From Flavobacterium circumlabens (GTDB lineage Bacteria; Bacteroidota; Bacteroidia; Flavobacteriales; Flavobacteriaceae): a DNA stretch of 64,000 bases. Shown piece after piece: positions 23,960-32,075 of the stretch. The notes beneath the pieces were generated by a model. That model saw only the letters and a program-made list of their open reading frames with translations, was not told where the DNA came from and did no database searches. Numbering within the stretch: the stretch's first letter is position 1; each line of letters starts with the position of its first letter. The stretch lies in NCBI RefSeq assembly GCF_004345565.1, contig NZ_SLWA01000001.1, forward strand, positions 157,892-221,891, in the 5' to 3' direction. A program made the translations under genes and the position numbers.

Positions 23960-24219
23960 TTTTCAGTTTCAATTTGTTTTCCATCTGGCAATCCTTGCTT
24001 TTACTTCAAAACAACTGTTTGGCGATTACACTTTTCAGGATTAAGGCTATTTCTGTTTTTAGTCGAAATGCGCTTTGCAATTTTCTCAATCCTTTGCAAA
24101 TTTCTTTAAATTATTGAAGATAAATTTTCTTTAAATTCAAATTACAGCTTATTTATTGTAAGAAAATAAAACTTACCTCAATAATCAATCTGGCTCTGTT
24201 ACATATTAGTAAAATTCTA

Positions 24220-24227
24220 TATTTTTG
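24220..24227 (+). promoter_or_regulatory. -7 promoter box for the transglutaminase-like gene
   Basis: TATTTTTG, exact TAnnTTTG match, 42 bp before the ATG at 24270. It overlaps the alternative TTG start at 24225, which is one reason to reject that start. The rest of 23960-24219 is AT-rich with nothing recognisable. Confidence 0.6.
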
Positions 24228-24269
24228 TTAGAGACGAAAGATTTTACGTACTCAAATAAAAGCCTTACT

Positions 24270-26291
24270 ATGGAACAAGCCATTCAATCAGAAAATTACA
24301 AAATTCAAAAACCGGAACAATGGGCAAGCAATATTAATGATGCTCAGCTTGTTGACTTTATCAAGGAATCTGAATTTTCTCAGAAACAAGCAGATGAAGG
24401 ACGTGATTACTGCTATTTTTTAGATAAAATTTATTATACCGCTGACAACGAAAACAGCGAATATGCTTGTTTAGCCTATACCTTAAACGAACCTTCCAAT
24501 TTAGAAAGAGCTTCTGTAGTGGATGTCGTGCTGGAGGAAAACGAAACTTATGTGATACACAGAATCAGCGTTTTGAGAGATGGTGTTTTAGTAGATAAAA
24601 TTCCGGATACTAAAATTAAAATACTGGACAGTGAAAACCTAAGTGGCGGAGGTGTTTTGAGCAGCAACAAAAAAATCAATCTTACCATAAAAGATCTTCG
24701 TCTTTATGACATTTTAATTATGGAAGATTCAAGGATTAAAATTTTTACGGAGCGAGATTTTTTACGCAAAGAATTCTCTAAATATGTTTGGGTAGGTCCG
24801 GATAGTTATTGGGCTTACGGAAAGTATAAATTCACTTTTAAAAACGATCGTGAAAAAACAATTGCGTACAAAAAAACCTTTTTCAGAGATGAGGACGGAA
24901 ATGTGCTGGAACCGGAAATTAACTATTTAAAAAAAGGTGATCAATTTGTAATTGAAGAAGATAATTACATCAATTTTGTTGATACCAACAGGGAAGTTTC
25001 ACCATTTATAGATTTTGCGACAGAAGGCAGCTGGAAAGAATTTTCGAATTATATTTCTCCTATTTATGAGGCTATTTTTGCCAAATCTTCAGTAACTGAA
25101 TTTGCTCCCAACCTGGTTGAAAAGCTTGATGCAATTACTGATAAAGACGAACAGCTTCAATATGCGATCGAATATGTGCAAAACCACATTAATTATATCT
25201 ACAATGCCGATGAAATGAACGGTCACAAACCGCAGGAACCCGCTGTTACTTATGAGAATAAGCAGGGAGATTGCAAAGCAAAATCGGTTTTACTGAAAGT
25301 TATTTTAGATTACATTGGGATTGATTCCTCCATTATTTTGGTCAATTTTAGTACCGACTTCTATATGAAGTATTATTTGCCGTCTTTACTGACTTTTAAC
25401 CATGTAATTGTAAAAATCAGTTATAAAGGCGAAAGTTATTTTGTTGATGCAACGACCCGCGATGAATTTGGATTGATCGAGAACCGTGGCTTTATCTATT
25501 TCATGCATTATCTGGAGGTTAAACCAAATCTGGAATTACAGATTAAACCACCTCATCGTTTTTCGTATTATGCCGTTGATGAAAAATCAGAACTCTCTGT
25601 TGAAAATACTATTGGCAAACTCAAATTAACGACCATCTACAAAGGAAACCGCGCCAATAATATGCGTAAATACTTTAAAAACACAAACAAAAGAGAAATT
25701 ATAGACAGCTGGAATAATTTTTTCTTTTATACGCTGAACTACAATAATGACCGAAACGGAACTGATCTTAGAAATATATTTAAAGACGCTGTAATTGAAA
25801 TTGTCAGTGATGACAAAAAAAGCAATGAATTTAAGATTGAATACAAAACAACTATCGAAAATCCGTATTTTACAGATGCTAAAAACAACCGTTTTTTAAT
25901 GTATTTCGATCGTAATATCGTGAAGAACAGCGCCAGGGATTTTATACACAAAGACATTACTTTCTGGCACAATTTCGACAATGAAAGATATGAAATTTCT
26001 CTTTTCACGGATCAGAAAATAGATGTAACAGAAAAATTTACGATACAGGAAAGCACAATCAATAATCCGTATTTTGATTTTGTAAGCCGAAAAAAAATCA
26101 ATAAAAACGGAGGAACCATCTTTATTGACTATAAACCTTTAGTTAATTTAGAAATTCCGGAAAAAGACTTTGAAGATTTCAGAAGTGCACATCACGAAGT
26201 TGCGGACAGTAATTTTGGAATCGGCGTTGATATTATAGAAGATGGTTTTATGAATAAATTGAAATTCAATTTCAAAAAACATTTTAACTAA
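24270..26291 (+). CDS. DUF3857/transglutaminase-like domain protein
   Basis: A 673-residue protein. The N-terminal ~290 residues resemble DUF3857, followed by a transglutaminase-like papain-fold core with the triad Cys in QGDCKAKSVLLK, His in FNHVIVKIS and Asp in FVDATTRDEFG. The C-terminal ~230 residues are beta-rich. No signal peptide is visible, unlike many relatives, so it may be cytoplasmic. It probably acts as a protease or a cross-linking enzyme; the substrate is unknown. Single-gene unit. Its 3' end borders the ICE remnant. Confidence 0.85.
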   Translation: MEQAIQSENYKIQKPEQWASNINDAQLVDFIKESEFSQKQADEGRDYCYFLDKIYYTADNENSEYACLAYTLNEPSNLERASVVDVVLEENETYVIHRISVLRDGVLVDKIPDTKIKILDSENLSGGGVLSSNKKINLTIKDLRLYDILIMEDSRIKIFTERDFLRKEFSKYVWVGPDSYWAYGKYKFTFKNDREKTIAYKKTFFRDEDGNVLEPEINYLKKGDQFVIEEDNYINFVDTNREVSPFIDFATEGSWKEFSNYISPIYEAIFAKSSVTEFAPNLVEKLDAITDKDEQLQYAIEYVQNHINYIYNADEMNGHKPQEPAVTYENKQGDCKAKSVLLKVILDYIGIDSSIILVNFSTDFYMKYYLPSLLTFNHVIVKISYKGESYFVDATTRDEFGLIENRGFIYFMHYLEVKPNLELQIKPPHRFSYYAVDEKSELSVENTIGKLKLTTIYKGNRANNMRKYFKNTNKREIIDSWNNFFFYTLNYNNDRNGTDLRNIFKDAVIEIVSDDKKSNEFKIEYKTTIENPYFTDAKNNRFLMYFDRNIVKNSARDFIHKDITFWHNFDNERYEISLFTDQKIDVTEKFTIQESTINNPYFDFVSRKKINKNGGTIFIDYKPLVNLEIPEKDFEDFRSAHHEVADSNFGIGVDIIEDGFMNKLKFNFKKHFN

Positions 26292-26569
26292 GAATCAATT
26301 CTTTTTAATAAAAAAGATTAGTAAAAAGCAAAAATAAGCAAAACGGATAAAACCGTTGCAACACAGTAGTTTATATAATTGTAGTCCAAGGTTGGAGGTC
26401 GGTGTACGATAGGTTTTGGGCTAAAAAAGACAAGGTTAGGTTACTAAATCATTACCAATTTAGCTTGGTGATGAATAGGATAAATAACTATAATTCAGTC
26501 TTTTGCATTTATTTTCATGGTTCCTTGTAACTCATTGATAGTTAATTTTAAACATTAAACAATTGAGTT
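26292..26569. other. Left boundary region of the ICE remnant
   Basis: 278 bp without a gene. It contains AAAAAAGATTAGTAAA at 26310-26325, the exact reverse complement of 32010-32025, and a hairpin with arms TCATTACCAA (26449-26458) and TTGGTGATGA (26465-26474, one mismatch). The 9-mer cattaccaa at 26450-26458 recurs in direct orientation at 31943-31951. One of these pairs may mark the element ends; neither is proven. Confidence 0.45.
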
Positions 26570-27838
26570 ATGGAGACAGTAAAAAGATCCACCTTCAAGT
26601 TATTGCTTTACTTGAAGAAAAATGAACCGAAAAAGAACGGTAACGTACCGGTTATGGGGCGAATTACCATCGACGGAGTTCCTAAAACATTTGCAACTAA
26701 ACTTGAAATTGATCCCGATAGTTGGGATTTAAAACACGGCCGTGTTTTAGGCAAAAGTAGCCTGGCATTAAGCACCAACCAGAAATTGGATAGATTACGT
26801 GTGCGTATCAATAAGATTTATGAAGATATGCTCAAAGATGAAGGCTTCGCAACTGCACAAAAAGTAAAACTTTCGTTTTTAGGCGTTGGTGTTATGGAAG
26901 ACTCTCTGCTAAATGTCTTTAAGAAAAACAACGAAGACTTCGAGAAGATGGTTTCCCAAGGAGAACGATCTCAAAGCACGTATTACAAATATAAAATTGT
27001 CTATAACCACCTCAAAGAGTTTATTACCTGTCGATATTACAGGGATGATATGGCATTCAGGGAATTGACCTGCGACTTTATCCGGGAATTTGATTTGTTT
27101 TTGCGGGTGGATAAAGGCTGTGCGCATAATACCGTTTGGGTGTATACGATGCCTTTGTACCGTGTGGCAGAAATTGCAATCAAGAATGGGCTCATAAGAA
27201 AAAATCCATTTGAAGACTACGAGATCTCTATGAAGGAAAATGATAGAAGCTATTTATTGAAAGAACACGTGGAAGCCCTTCTTTTTCATACCCCTACAAA
27301 TGTTAAGTACGAGCTTGTAAAAGACCTTTTCATTTTTAGTTGCTTCACCGGATTATCATATATTGATATCAAAAAACTAAAGAAGAGCAATATCCAATCT
27401 TTCTTTGATGGCCATCAGTGGATCATAAGCCGTAGGCAAAAATCTGATGTTGCTTCAAATGTGAGATTAATGGAGATACCAAAGAAACTGATCGAAAAAT
27501 ATGCAGGGATTACCCGAAATGATTTTATTTTCCCTGTACCAACCAATAAAATCTGCAATAGCTATATTGATAAGCTAATCCAGGAAGTTGAAATTACAAC
27601 AGAGCAAAAAGTGACATTTCATACTGCAAGGCATACATTTGGAACGATGTTCCTTACGGAAGGTGTGCCCCTTGAAAGCCTCAGCAAAATGATGGGGCAT
27701 AAAAATATTTCTACCACACAGATTTATGCTAAAATTACCAGCCAGAAAATCAGCAAGGATATGGATTTGGTATCGCATAAATTCCAATCTATGGAACGTG
27801 CTTTTTTGGCTACCAAAGAAGAACTGGTGGTTGGATAG
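26570..27838 (+). CDS. Tyrosine recombinase (ICE/conjugative transposon integrase)
   Basis: A 422-residue site-specific integrase. Order: N-terminal arm-binding domain (VPVMGRITIDGVPKTFATKL), SAM-like core-binding domain (about 110-215) and a catalytic domain with Arg in FSCFTGLSYIDIKKL, the HTARHTFGTMFL box, the MMGHKNISTTQIYAKI box and the nucleophilic Tyr. This is the usual Bacteroidota conjugative-transposon type. All catalytic residues appear intact, so it may still be active. It reads into the element, with a terminator (27867-27890) downstream. Confidence 0.93.
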   Translation: METVKRSTFKLLLYLKKNEPKKNGNVPVMGRITIDGVPKTFATKLEIDPDSWDLKHGRVLGKSSLALSTNQKLDRLRVRINKIYEDMLKDEGFATAQKVKLSFLGVGVMEDSLLNVFKKNNEDFEKMVSQGERSQSTYYKYKIVYNHLKEFITCRYYRDDMAFRELTCDFIREFDLFLRVDKGCAHNTVWVYTMPLYRVAEIAIKNGLIRKNPFEDYEISMKENDRSYLLKEHVEALLFHTPTNVKYELVKDLFIFSCFTGLSYIDIKKLKKSNIQSFFDGHQWIISRRQKSDVASNVRLMEIPKKLIEKYAGITRNDFIFPVPTNKICNSYIDKLIQEVEITTEQKVTFHTARHTFGTMFLTEGVPLESLSKMMGHKNISTTQIYAKITSQKISKDMDLVSHKFQSMERAFLATKEELVVG

Positions 27839-27866
27839 ATTTTATTGTTTTTAGGGAAGATTTAGT

Positions 27867-27890
27867 AAGCAGGATTTAACCGTCCTGCTT
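27867..27890 (+). terminator. Terminator after the integrase gene
   Basis: AAGCAGGA (27867-27874) pairs with TCCTGCTT (27883-27890) and is followed by a run of T residues, 29 bp after the integrase stop. Confidence 0.75.
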
Positions 27891-28218
27891 TTTTTATACC
27901 CATAATTAATCCCCAAAGCACTTTTATCCCCTTTCCTCAACCTCCGCATAAAAGAGCTTTGGATGGAAATACCCAAAAACCAATATCGAAAAATCCAGCG
28001 CAAACCCCAAGCACTATTTTTCGATATCGTTTTGGTGGCTTTTATAACCACTTACACTTAAAAATGTTTAAAAATTCTGCCAGGTAAATGCTGGTTTTGT
28101 ACTCACACAGACCATTTCCCAATGCTTTTTCCATTGGCTTCCACATAGGTTTTTATCCAAGAGCCAGTATGCTGTTTTGTCCCATTTCAAGAGCAAAGGT
28201 ATTTCCGTGTTCTTAACA

Positions 28219-28300
28219 CAGCAGCAAGGTCAGGCCCTGCGGGTTCGCCAAAAAATCTCCACCCATTCGGGTCGTATTTTTTGGCAAAACCTTGCTGCTG
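28219..28300. other. Long nested inverted-repeat element upstream of the ICE ssb
   Basis: Three nested stems: CAGCAGCAAGGT (28219-28230) with ACCTTGCTGCTG (28289-28300), GCCAAAAAAT (28247-28256) with ATTTTTTGGC (28276-28285), and ACCC/GGGT at 28261-28272. A side hairpin CCCTGCGGG sits in the left internal loop. The element lies in the 662-bp gene-free stretch 27839-28500 of the ICE. It could be a structured RNA, an origin of transfer or replication, or a protein-binding cruciform. The remainder of the stretch shows no gene. Confidence 0.65.
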
Positions 28301-28500
28301 CTAAACACTACCTTTTTATGCTCGTGAAACGAAACAAAGCATACTCCGGCTCTTTAAACGAATAAAAAAAATGTCAGGAATGGAAAAATACAGCATTGGA
28401 AATGGTAAAAGAGAAACGAAACTTCAGCACCTCCTCTCATTACCGAATAAATCAAATCAAAAAAATAAAGCAAAAATTCAATAACTAAAAATCGAAAATT

Positions 28501-28893
28501 ATGAACATCACAGGAAGATTGACAAGGGATGCGGAAGTACGCACAACGTCACAGCAAAAACAGGTAGTAAACTTTTCAGTAGCCACCAACGACACCTACC
28601 GCAATAAACAGGGCGAACGCATAGAGCAGACAACCTATTTTGATTGCTCCTACTGGATAACGCCCAATGTTGCCAAAATCTTGACCAAAGGCACACTGGT
28701 AGAATTATCGGGAAGGGTAACCGCACGAGCGTGGACAGGCAGTGACGGAGAAGCACACGCAGGGCTGAATTTCCATACCTCACAAATCAAACTGCACGGA
28801 GGTGGCAAAAGAGCAGAAACCGTACAGGCTACTGCACAAGCCGAAAACAACACGGCTACAGCACAGGGAACAGAGGATGACCTACCATTTTAA
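28501..28893 (+). CDS. ssb: Single-stranded DNA-binding protein of the ICE
   Basis: A 130-residue SSB. The OB fold covers about residues 1-105 (MNITGRLTRDAEVRTT, VNFSVATNDTYRN, FDCSYW, VELSGRVTARAW) with a Gln/Ala linker and the partner-docking tip DDLPF. ICE-borne SSBs coat the transferred strand. Its GC is visibly higher than the chromosomal genes around, in keeping with foreign origin. It precedes the truncated DUF932 gene. Confidence 0.93.
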   Translation: MNITGRLTRDAEVRTTSQQKQVVNFSVATNDTYRNKQGERIEQTTYFDCSYWITPNVAKILTKGTLVELSGRVTARAWTGSDGEAHAGLNFHTSQIKLHGGGKRAETVQATAQAENNTATAQGTEDDLPF

Positions 28894-28936
28894 TAACGAG
28901 TATTCAATCATTTTTTAATAGCAAAATTTTAGCATT

Positions 28937-29158
28937 ATGGCACACAACATTAATTTCAACGAGAGAACAGGACGTTATTCATTCTTTAGCGTACAACAAA
29001 AAGCGTGGCACGGTTTGGGGCAAATCGTGGAGCAATACCCGACAAGCGAGGAAGCAATCCAACACGCAGGGTTAGACCACACGCCCCATATTTCCGCTTT
29101 CAAGCAAATTCTTTTTGTCTTCATCAGTAAACTTGTGTCCAAAAAATTCAAAATTTAA
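28937..29158 (+). pseudogene. DUF932 protein, 5' fragment
   Basis: The first ~45 codons read MAHNINFNERTGRYSFFSVQ and QKAWHGLGQIVEQYP, the N-terminus of ICE DUF932 proteins, normally over 300 residues. Family similarity stops after AGLD near 29077. The remaining codons are antisense to the DUF3945 fragment and end at 29158. It is therefore a truncated remnant formed by a rearrangement that joined it to the opposite-strand gene. Confidence 0.8.
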
Positions 29159-29830
29159 GTTTGGTTCTTTACGGATACCGTGAATGGCGACCACTACCTG
29201 ACCTTCATCATTATGTTGCAAAGAAAGACGGGCATCCATTCGGGTAACGGCGGTGCCGAGATTGAGACTTACAGGTACAAGTTCATTGGTTTTAAAACCT
29301 TTCAATAATGGTTCAAGTATGTTCATTTTTTCAAGGCGTTCTTTGCCTAATCCCAGATTGTTCATTGTTTCCCAATCTATCTGTTCCGGTTTGTAGCGGT
29401 ACTCGTTATTTTCCGGTGCTTTTTGTGTTGTTTCCATATTTTTTTGATTTTCTTGTTTATGTTCAGGCTCAACTTTCACTTCGTCTTTTTTCATTTGTTT
29501 TTCGCCCTCTGGTGTGGGATTATCTACCTGCTTCTGGAATTCTTTTGCTTTTTCTAAGGCTTTATCGGCTGGTACTTTGAAGAATGTAAATTTGGTAGGG
29601 TCTTTCAACTGACTGTAAAAATTAGAGAAGAAATTAGAAATGAAATCGCCTTGTTTGTCCACCCGCATAAATTCGCTTTGGTTCTTTTTTGTGGGCTCAA
29701 CGGTTTCCATTTTTCCGTTTTTGTCGATACTTTTTACGGCTTGGATTTTCATTTTTTCTTTATCCAGCACCAACAATATGTCCGATAATTGTTCTAGCTT
29801 TACCTGTTTATTTGTAGTGTCATCGCTCAT
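29072..29830 (-). pseudogene. DUF3945/DUF4099-type ICE protein, 3' truncated
   Basis: A 252-codon frame beginning MSDDTTNKQVKLEQLSDILL, with a Lys/Glu/Gln-rich middle and the DUF3945-type stretch QIDWETMNNLGLGKERLEKM and FEFFGHKFTDEDKKNLLESG. The family continues well beyond the GNMGRVV where this one ends, a few bases from the point where the DUF932 fragment also ends. So the C-terminal part was lost at the shared junction. These genes normally sit near the topoisomerase of CTnDOT-like elements, which is absent here. Confidence 0.8.
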
Positions 29831-29914
29831 AATTTCATATTTTTAGGGTTCGATGCCGAAAGTAAATGAAGTACTTACTACATCACATTAAGTGGCATTC
29901 AAAGGAAGTATTTG

Positions 29915-30223
29915 TCACTTATTGGCGTTCAGTTTAGTTGTTGGCGGGTTGAAACTTTCACGTATAAATTGATGAACATCGGATAACTTGTAATACAGTT
30001 TTCCACTTATGGTGTAATAGGGCAGTTTACCGATTGAGCGATACCGTTGCAGGGAACGGTTGCTGATTTTTAGCATTTGGAGCAAATCCTGGTTATCCAG
30101 CAATTCTTCGCCGTCTATACTGCTGCGTTTCTTGTGCAGGTCGTTTATATTATCGCCCAGCATATCGAGGCGACCCATCAGGCGTTCCATCCACGCCAAA
30201 AATTCCATTCTATCAATATTCAT
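29915..30223 (-). CDS. Helix-turn-helix (excisionase-like) protein
   Basis: A 102-residue protein with a helical N-terminus (WMERLMGRLDMLGDNINDL) and a MerR/excisionase-type winged HTH at about residues 42-92: LLDNQDLLQMLKISNRSLQR then LPYYTISGKLYYKLSDV. ICE relatives control excision or transfer genes. It lies 25 bp after the second HTH gene on the same strand; the two probably form an operon. Confidence 0.85.
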   Translation of the reverse strand: MNIDRMEFLAWMERLMGRLDMLGDNINDLHKKRSSIDGEELLDNQDLLQMLKISNRSLQRYRSIGKLPYYTISGKLYYKLSDVHQFIRESFNPPTTKLNANK

Positions 30224-30248
30224 AGGAATATGCTTTTAAGGGTTCTTA

Positions 30249-30602
30249 TTATTTTTTGTTCGAATTCAGCTTTCTGCCTTTTTCGATGTAGTTTTTGCCT
30301 TTTGCCATAAGCTCCTGTACAAACTCATCACTGCTCTGTACTGCATTGGCATTAAGCATATCCTTTATTGATCTAATGGTATAGAAATACTGACCGTAGA
30401 TTTTTGAATAGGCTATCTCACCTTTGGTACGCATACGCCACAGCGTTTTCTCGCTGATGTGCAGGTATTGACAGACCTCGTGGTTATTAATCCACAGGTC
30501 ATCGTAGCTTCTATCTTCCTGTTTTTTAAGATATTCGGCAATGTCATTGATACGGCTGTTTAGCCGTTGCCACGCTTCTTCTTCAATCGTTATTATTTTC
30601 AT
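30249..30602 (-). CDS. Helix-turn-helix (excisionase-like) protein
   Basis: A 117-residue protein. A helical N-terminus is followed by an HTH_17-type domain (INNHEVCQYLHISEKTLWRM, then IAYSKIYGQYFYTIRSI). The ATG at 30602 (MKIITIEEEAWQRL) is preferred over a TTG five codons earlier. Together with its neighbour it resembles the paired small regulators next to rteC in CTnDOT-like elements. A strong 40-bp cruciform lies directly upstream. Confidence 0.85.
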   Translation of the reverse strand: MKIITIEEEAWQRLNSRINDIAEYLKKQEDRSYDDLWINNHEVCQYLHISEKTLWRMRTKGEIAYSKIYGQYFYTIRSIKDMLNANAVQSSDEFVQELMAKGKNYIEKGRKLNSNKK

Positions 30603-30633
30603 TGCATAGCTTTTCAAAGTTCACTATGCAAAG

Positions 30634-30673
30634 TTGGCAAGGGTGGCAGAGTTTGTCTGCCAATCCTTGCCAA
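30634..30673. promoter_or_regulatory. Two-part cruciform upstream of the HTH operon
   Basis: TTGGCAAGG (30634-30642) pairs with CCTTGCCAA (30665-30673), and inside it GGCAGA (30645-30650) pairs with TCTGCC (30656-30661). The adjacent palindrome GCCAATTGG recurs at about 30669 and 30778. Placed 32 bp upstream of the HTH start, it may be an operator or a recombination/transfer site. Confidence 0.55.
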
Positions 30674-30803
30674 TTGGTTTGGCGGTTTTTTGAAGATTTT
30701 TGCGATTCGAGGAAACCCTTGTTTAATAAGGTTTTTGGAGTATTTAACTTGTTTTGTAATGGAGTTTTGAGAGTATTTGCCAATTGGCATATATGGGCAA
30801 AGA

Positions 30804-30832
30804 AAAAGCAGTACGTTTTGGGTACTGCTTTT
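30804..30832 (-). terminator. Terminator after rteC
   Basis: AAAAGCAGTAC (30804-30814) pairs with GTACTGCTTTT (30822-30832); on the minus strand it follows the rteC stop by 18 bp and ends in T residues. Confidence 0.8.
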
Positions 30833-30850
30833 AGATTGTTGTAAAAACTG

Positions 30851-31696
30851 CTAAATGTCTTTATCCATATATTCTTCGAGGGATATTTTGAGCTGGTCTA
30901 AAAAGGCCGTTCGCGAACCTGCCCTTGTTTTCATCCGGTGGAAAGAGTGATGTATATCATTTAACGGTGTTCGAAATAACACCTGAAATATCAAAGCCAA
31001 TTTTCGGATACCTATTTTCCCGTAGGCAATAGAATTTGAAGCATAAAGGGCGTAGATCAGTTCGATAAGTGCATTTTGAGAATTGGTCCACGAAATGTCT
31101 TTGTTTGCATCTACATTTTGCAAAATTGTATCTGGGTTTTCTTCTGGGTTGATTTTGGTGAGCATATAAGTATAGAGTAATTCGTTCGCTATAATATAGG
31201 CGATCTTGTTATCATAATAGGTTGAAAAACTAAGGTCAATTTCAAATACGCCACTCTTTAATCCATCGTGGTAATTGATTTGTCCGAGCCTGAAATAAAT
31301 CTGGTCACGATCTGTCCTTCCTGCACGGTAGTACCTGTAAAAATCCTCATTGCAAATACTTTCCTTATATTCCGATTTTAGATTTTTTAACAGGTTTTCG
31401 TAAAAGTTTTGATGTATTTTGCCTGTGCTCACAGGGCAAGTAGTTTCGATGCGGAATACTTTATTATAATAAATGAGCTTCCCTAAAATTTGCGGTTTAA
31501 TATTCCTGAAAAATTCAATCTCCTGCTGTTCATCTTTAAAACCTGTTTTTAAAACTTCCGATTTTACAGTACACAGCATTTCTCTAAGGAATAGGGTCAT
31601 TTGGTAAGCCTCTTCCGCCGTTGGCATCATTTGGGAAGAGAGTTTGTCTTCCCGATGCTGAATTTGCGCTAGTATTTTGCTCAATACGATTTCCAT
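30851..31696 (-). CDS. rteC: RteC-family ICE regulator
   Basis: A 281-residue RteC protein. In CTnDOT, RteC activates the excision operon. Visible family stretches are NIKPQILGKLIYYNKVFRIE, YYRAGRTDRDQIYFRLGQIN and WTNSQNALIELIYALYAS, with a C-terminal DNA-binding part (NDIHHSFHRMKTRAGSRTAF). Full length. The usual partners rteA/rteB and the tet genes are missing. A palindrome TTTTGG-N4-CCAAAA at 31748-31763 lies upstream. Confidence 0.9.
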   Translation of the reverse strand: MEIVLSKILAQIQHREDKLSSQMMPTAEEAYQMTLFLREMLCTVKSEVLKTGFKDEQQEIEFFRNIKPQILGKLIYYNKVFRIETTCPVSTGKIHQNFYENLLKNLKSEYKESICNEDFYRYYRAGRTDRDQIYFRLGQINYHDGLKSGVFEIDLSFSTYYDNKIAYIIANELLYTYMLTKINPEENPDTILQNVDANKDISWTNSQNALIELIYALYASNSIAYGKIGIRKLALIFQVLFRTPLNDIHHSFHRMKTRAGSRTAFLDQLKISLEEYMDKDI

Positions 31697-32075
31697 AGCA
31701 TAAATCTTTTAGAAGTTCTCACTATATTTTCAGAGCATCATCTACTGTTTTGGTATGCCAAAATTTGGAAAAAATATCGAAACCAATCCCACAGGTTCAC
31801 CACAGTGGGGAGATTTTTATTGATATTTACGTTGAAAGGTAAAGACGAAAAGGGCAAAATACATCAGTATTTTGCCCTTTATTTATTACATTTGCATTAA
31901 TGATTTACAAGGTAATCAGATGAAAGCAAGTGCAGTAAGCACCATTACCAAATCGTTACCGACATAGTTTTACATCTTTGTAAGCTACTCTTTATAAGCT
32001 ACTTTGGGCTTTACTAATCTTTTTTAAATAAAAAAAGCGGAGTATTTACTACTCCGCTTTTTTTAATTTATGATT
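31697..32075. other. Right boundary region of the ICE remnant
   Basis: 379 bp without a gene. It holds the palindrome 31748-31763, a CCCAC/GTGGG hairpin near 31788, a strong 14-bp-stem hairpin (31849-31862 with 31867-31880, AAAGGGCAAAATAC) whose gene has been lost, the 9-mer 31943-31951 also seen at the left end, and TTTACTAATCTTTTTT (32010-32025), the reverse complement of the left-end sequence. Confidence 0.5.
32031..32063 (-). terminator. Terminator at the end of the PUL
   Basis: AAAAAAGCGGAGTA (32031-32044) pairs with TACTCCGCTTTTTT (32050-32063), 13 bp beyond the GH3 stop on the minus strand. Confidence 0.88.

Noticed and set aside
23611..23991. 126-codon minus strand ORF opposite the small gene at 23702
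   Set aside because: Strongly hydrophobic and low in complexity, it mirrors the + strand gene, which has an exact -7 box; kept only the + strand call.
24225..24269. TTG start for the transglutaminase-like gene
   Set aside because: The TTG lies inside the -7 box; ATG at 24270 is preferred.
26330..26450. Possible tRNA or tRNA 3' end as integration target
   Set aside because: No cloverleaf, T-loop or anticodon arm could be drawn; only small hairpins.
27851..28051. 66-codon minus strand ORF after the integrase
   Set aside because: Overlaps the integrase terminator, has no recognised domain and no start signals.
28177..28365. 62-codon + strand ORF in the ICE spacer
   Set aside because: It runs straight across the nested inverted repeat at 28219-28300, so its codons are explained by the structured element; no promoter or domain.
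30583..30844. Overlapping 66- and 80-codon ORFs on opposite strands between rteC and the HTH genes
   Set aside because: They cover the cruciform and the rteC terminator and look like read-through of regulatory DNA.
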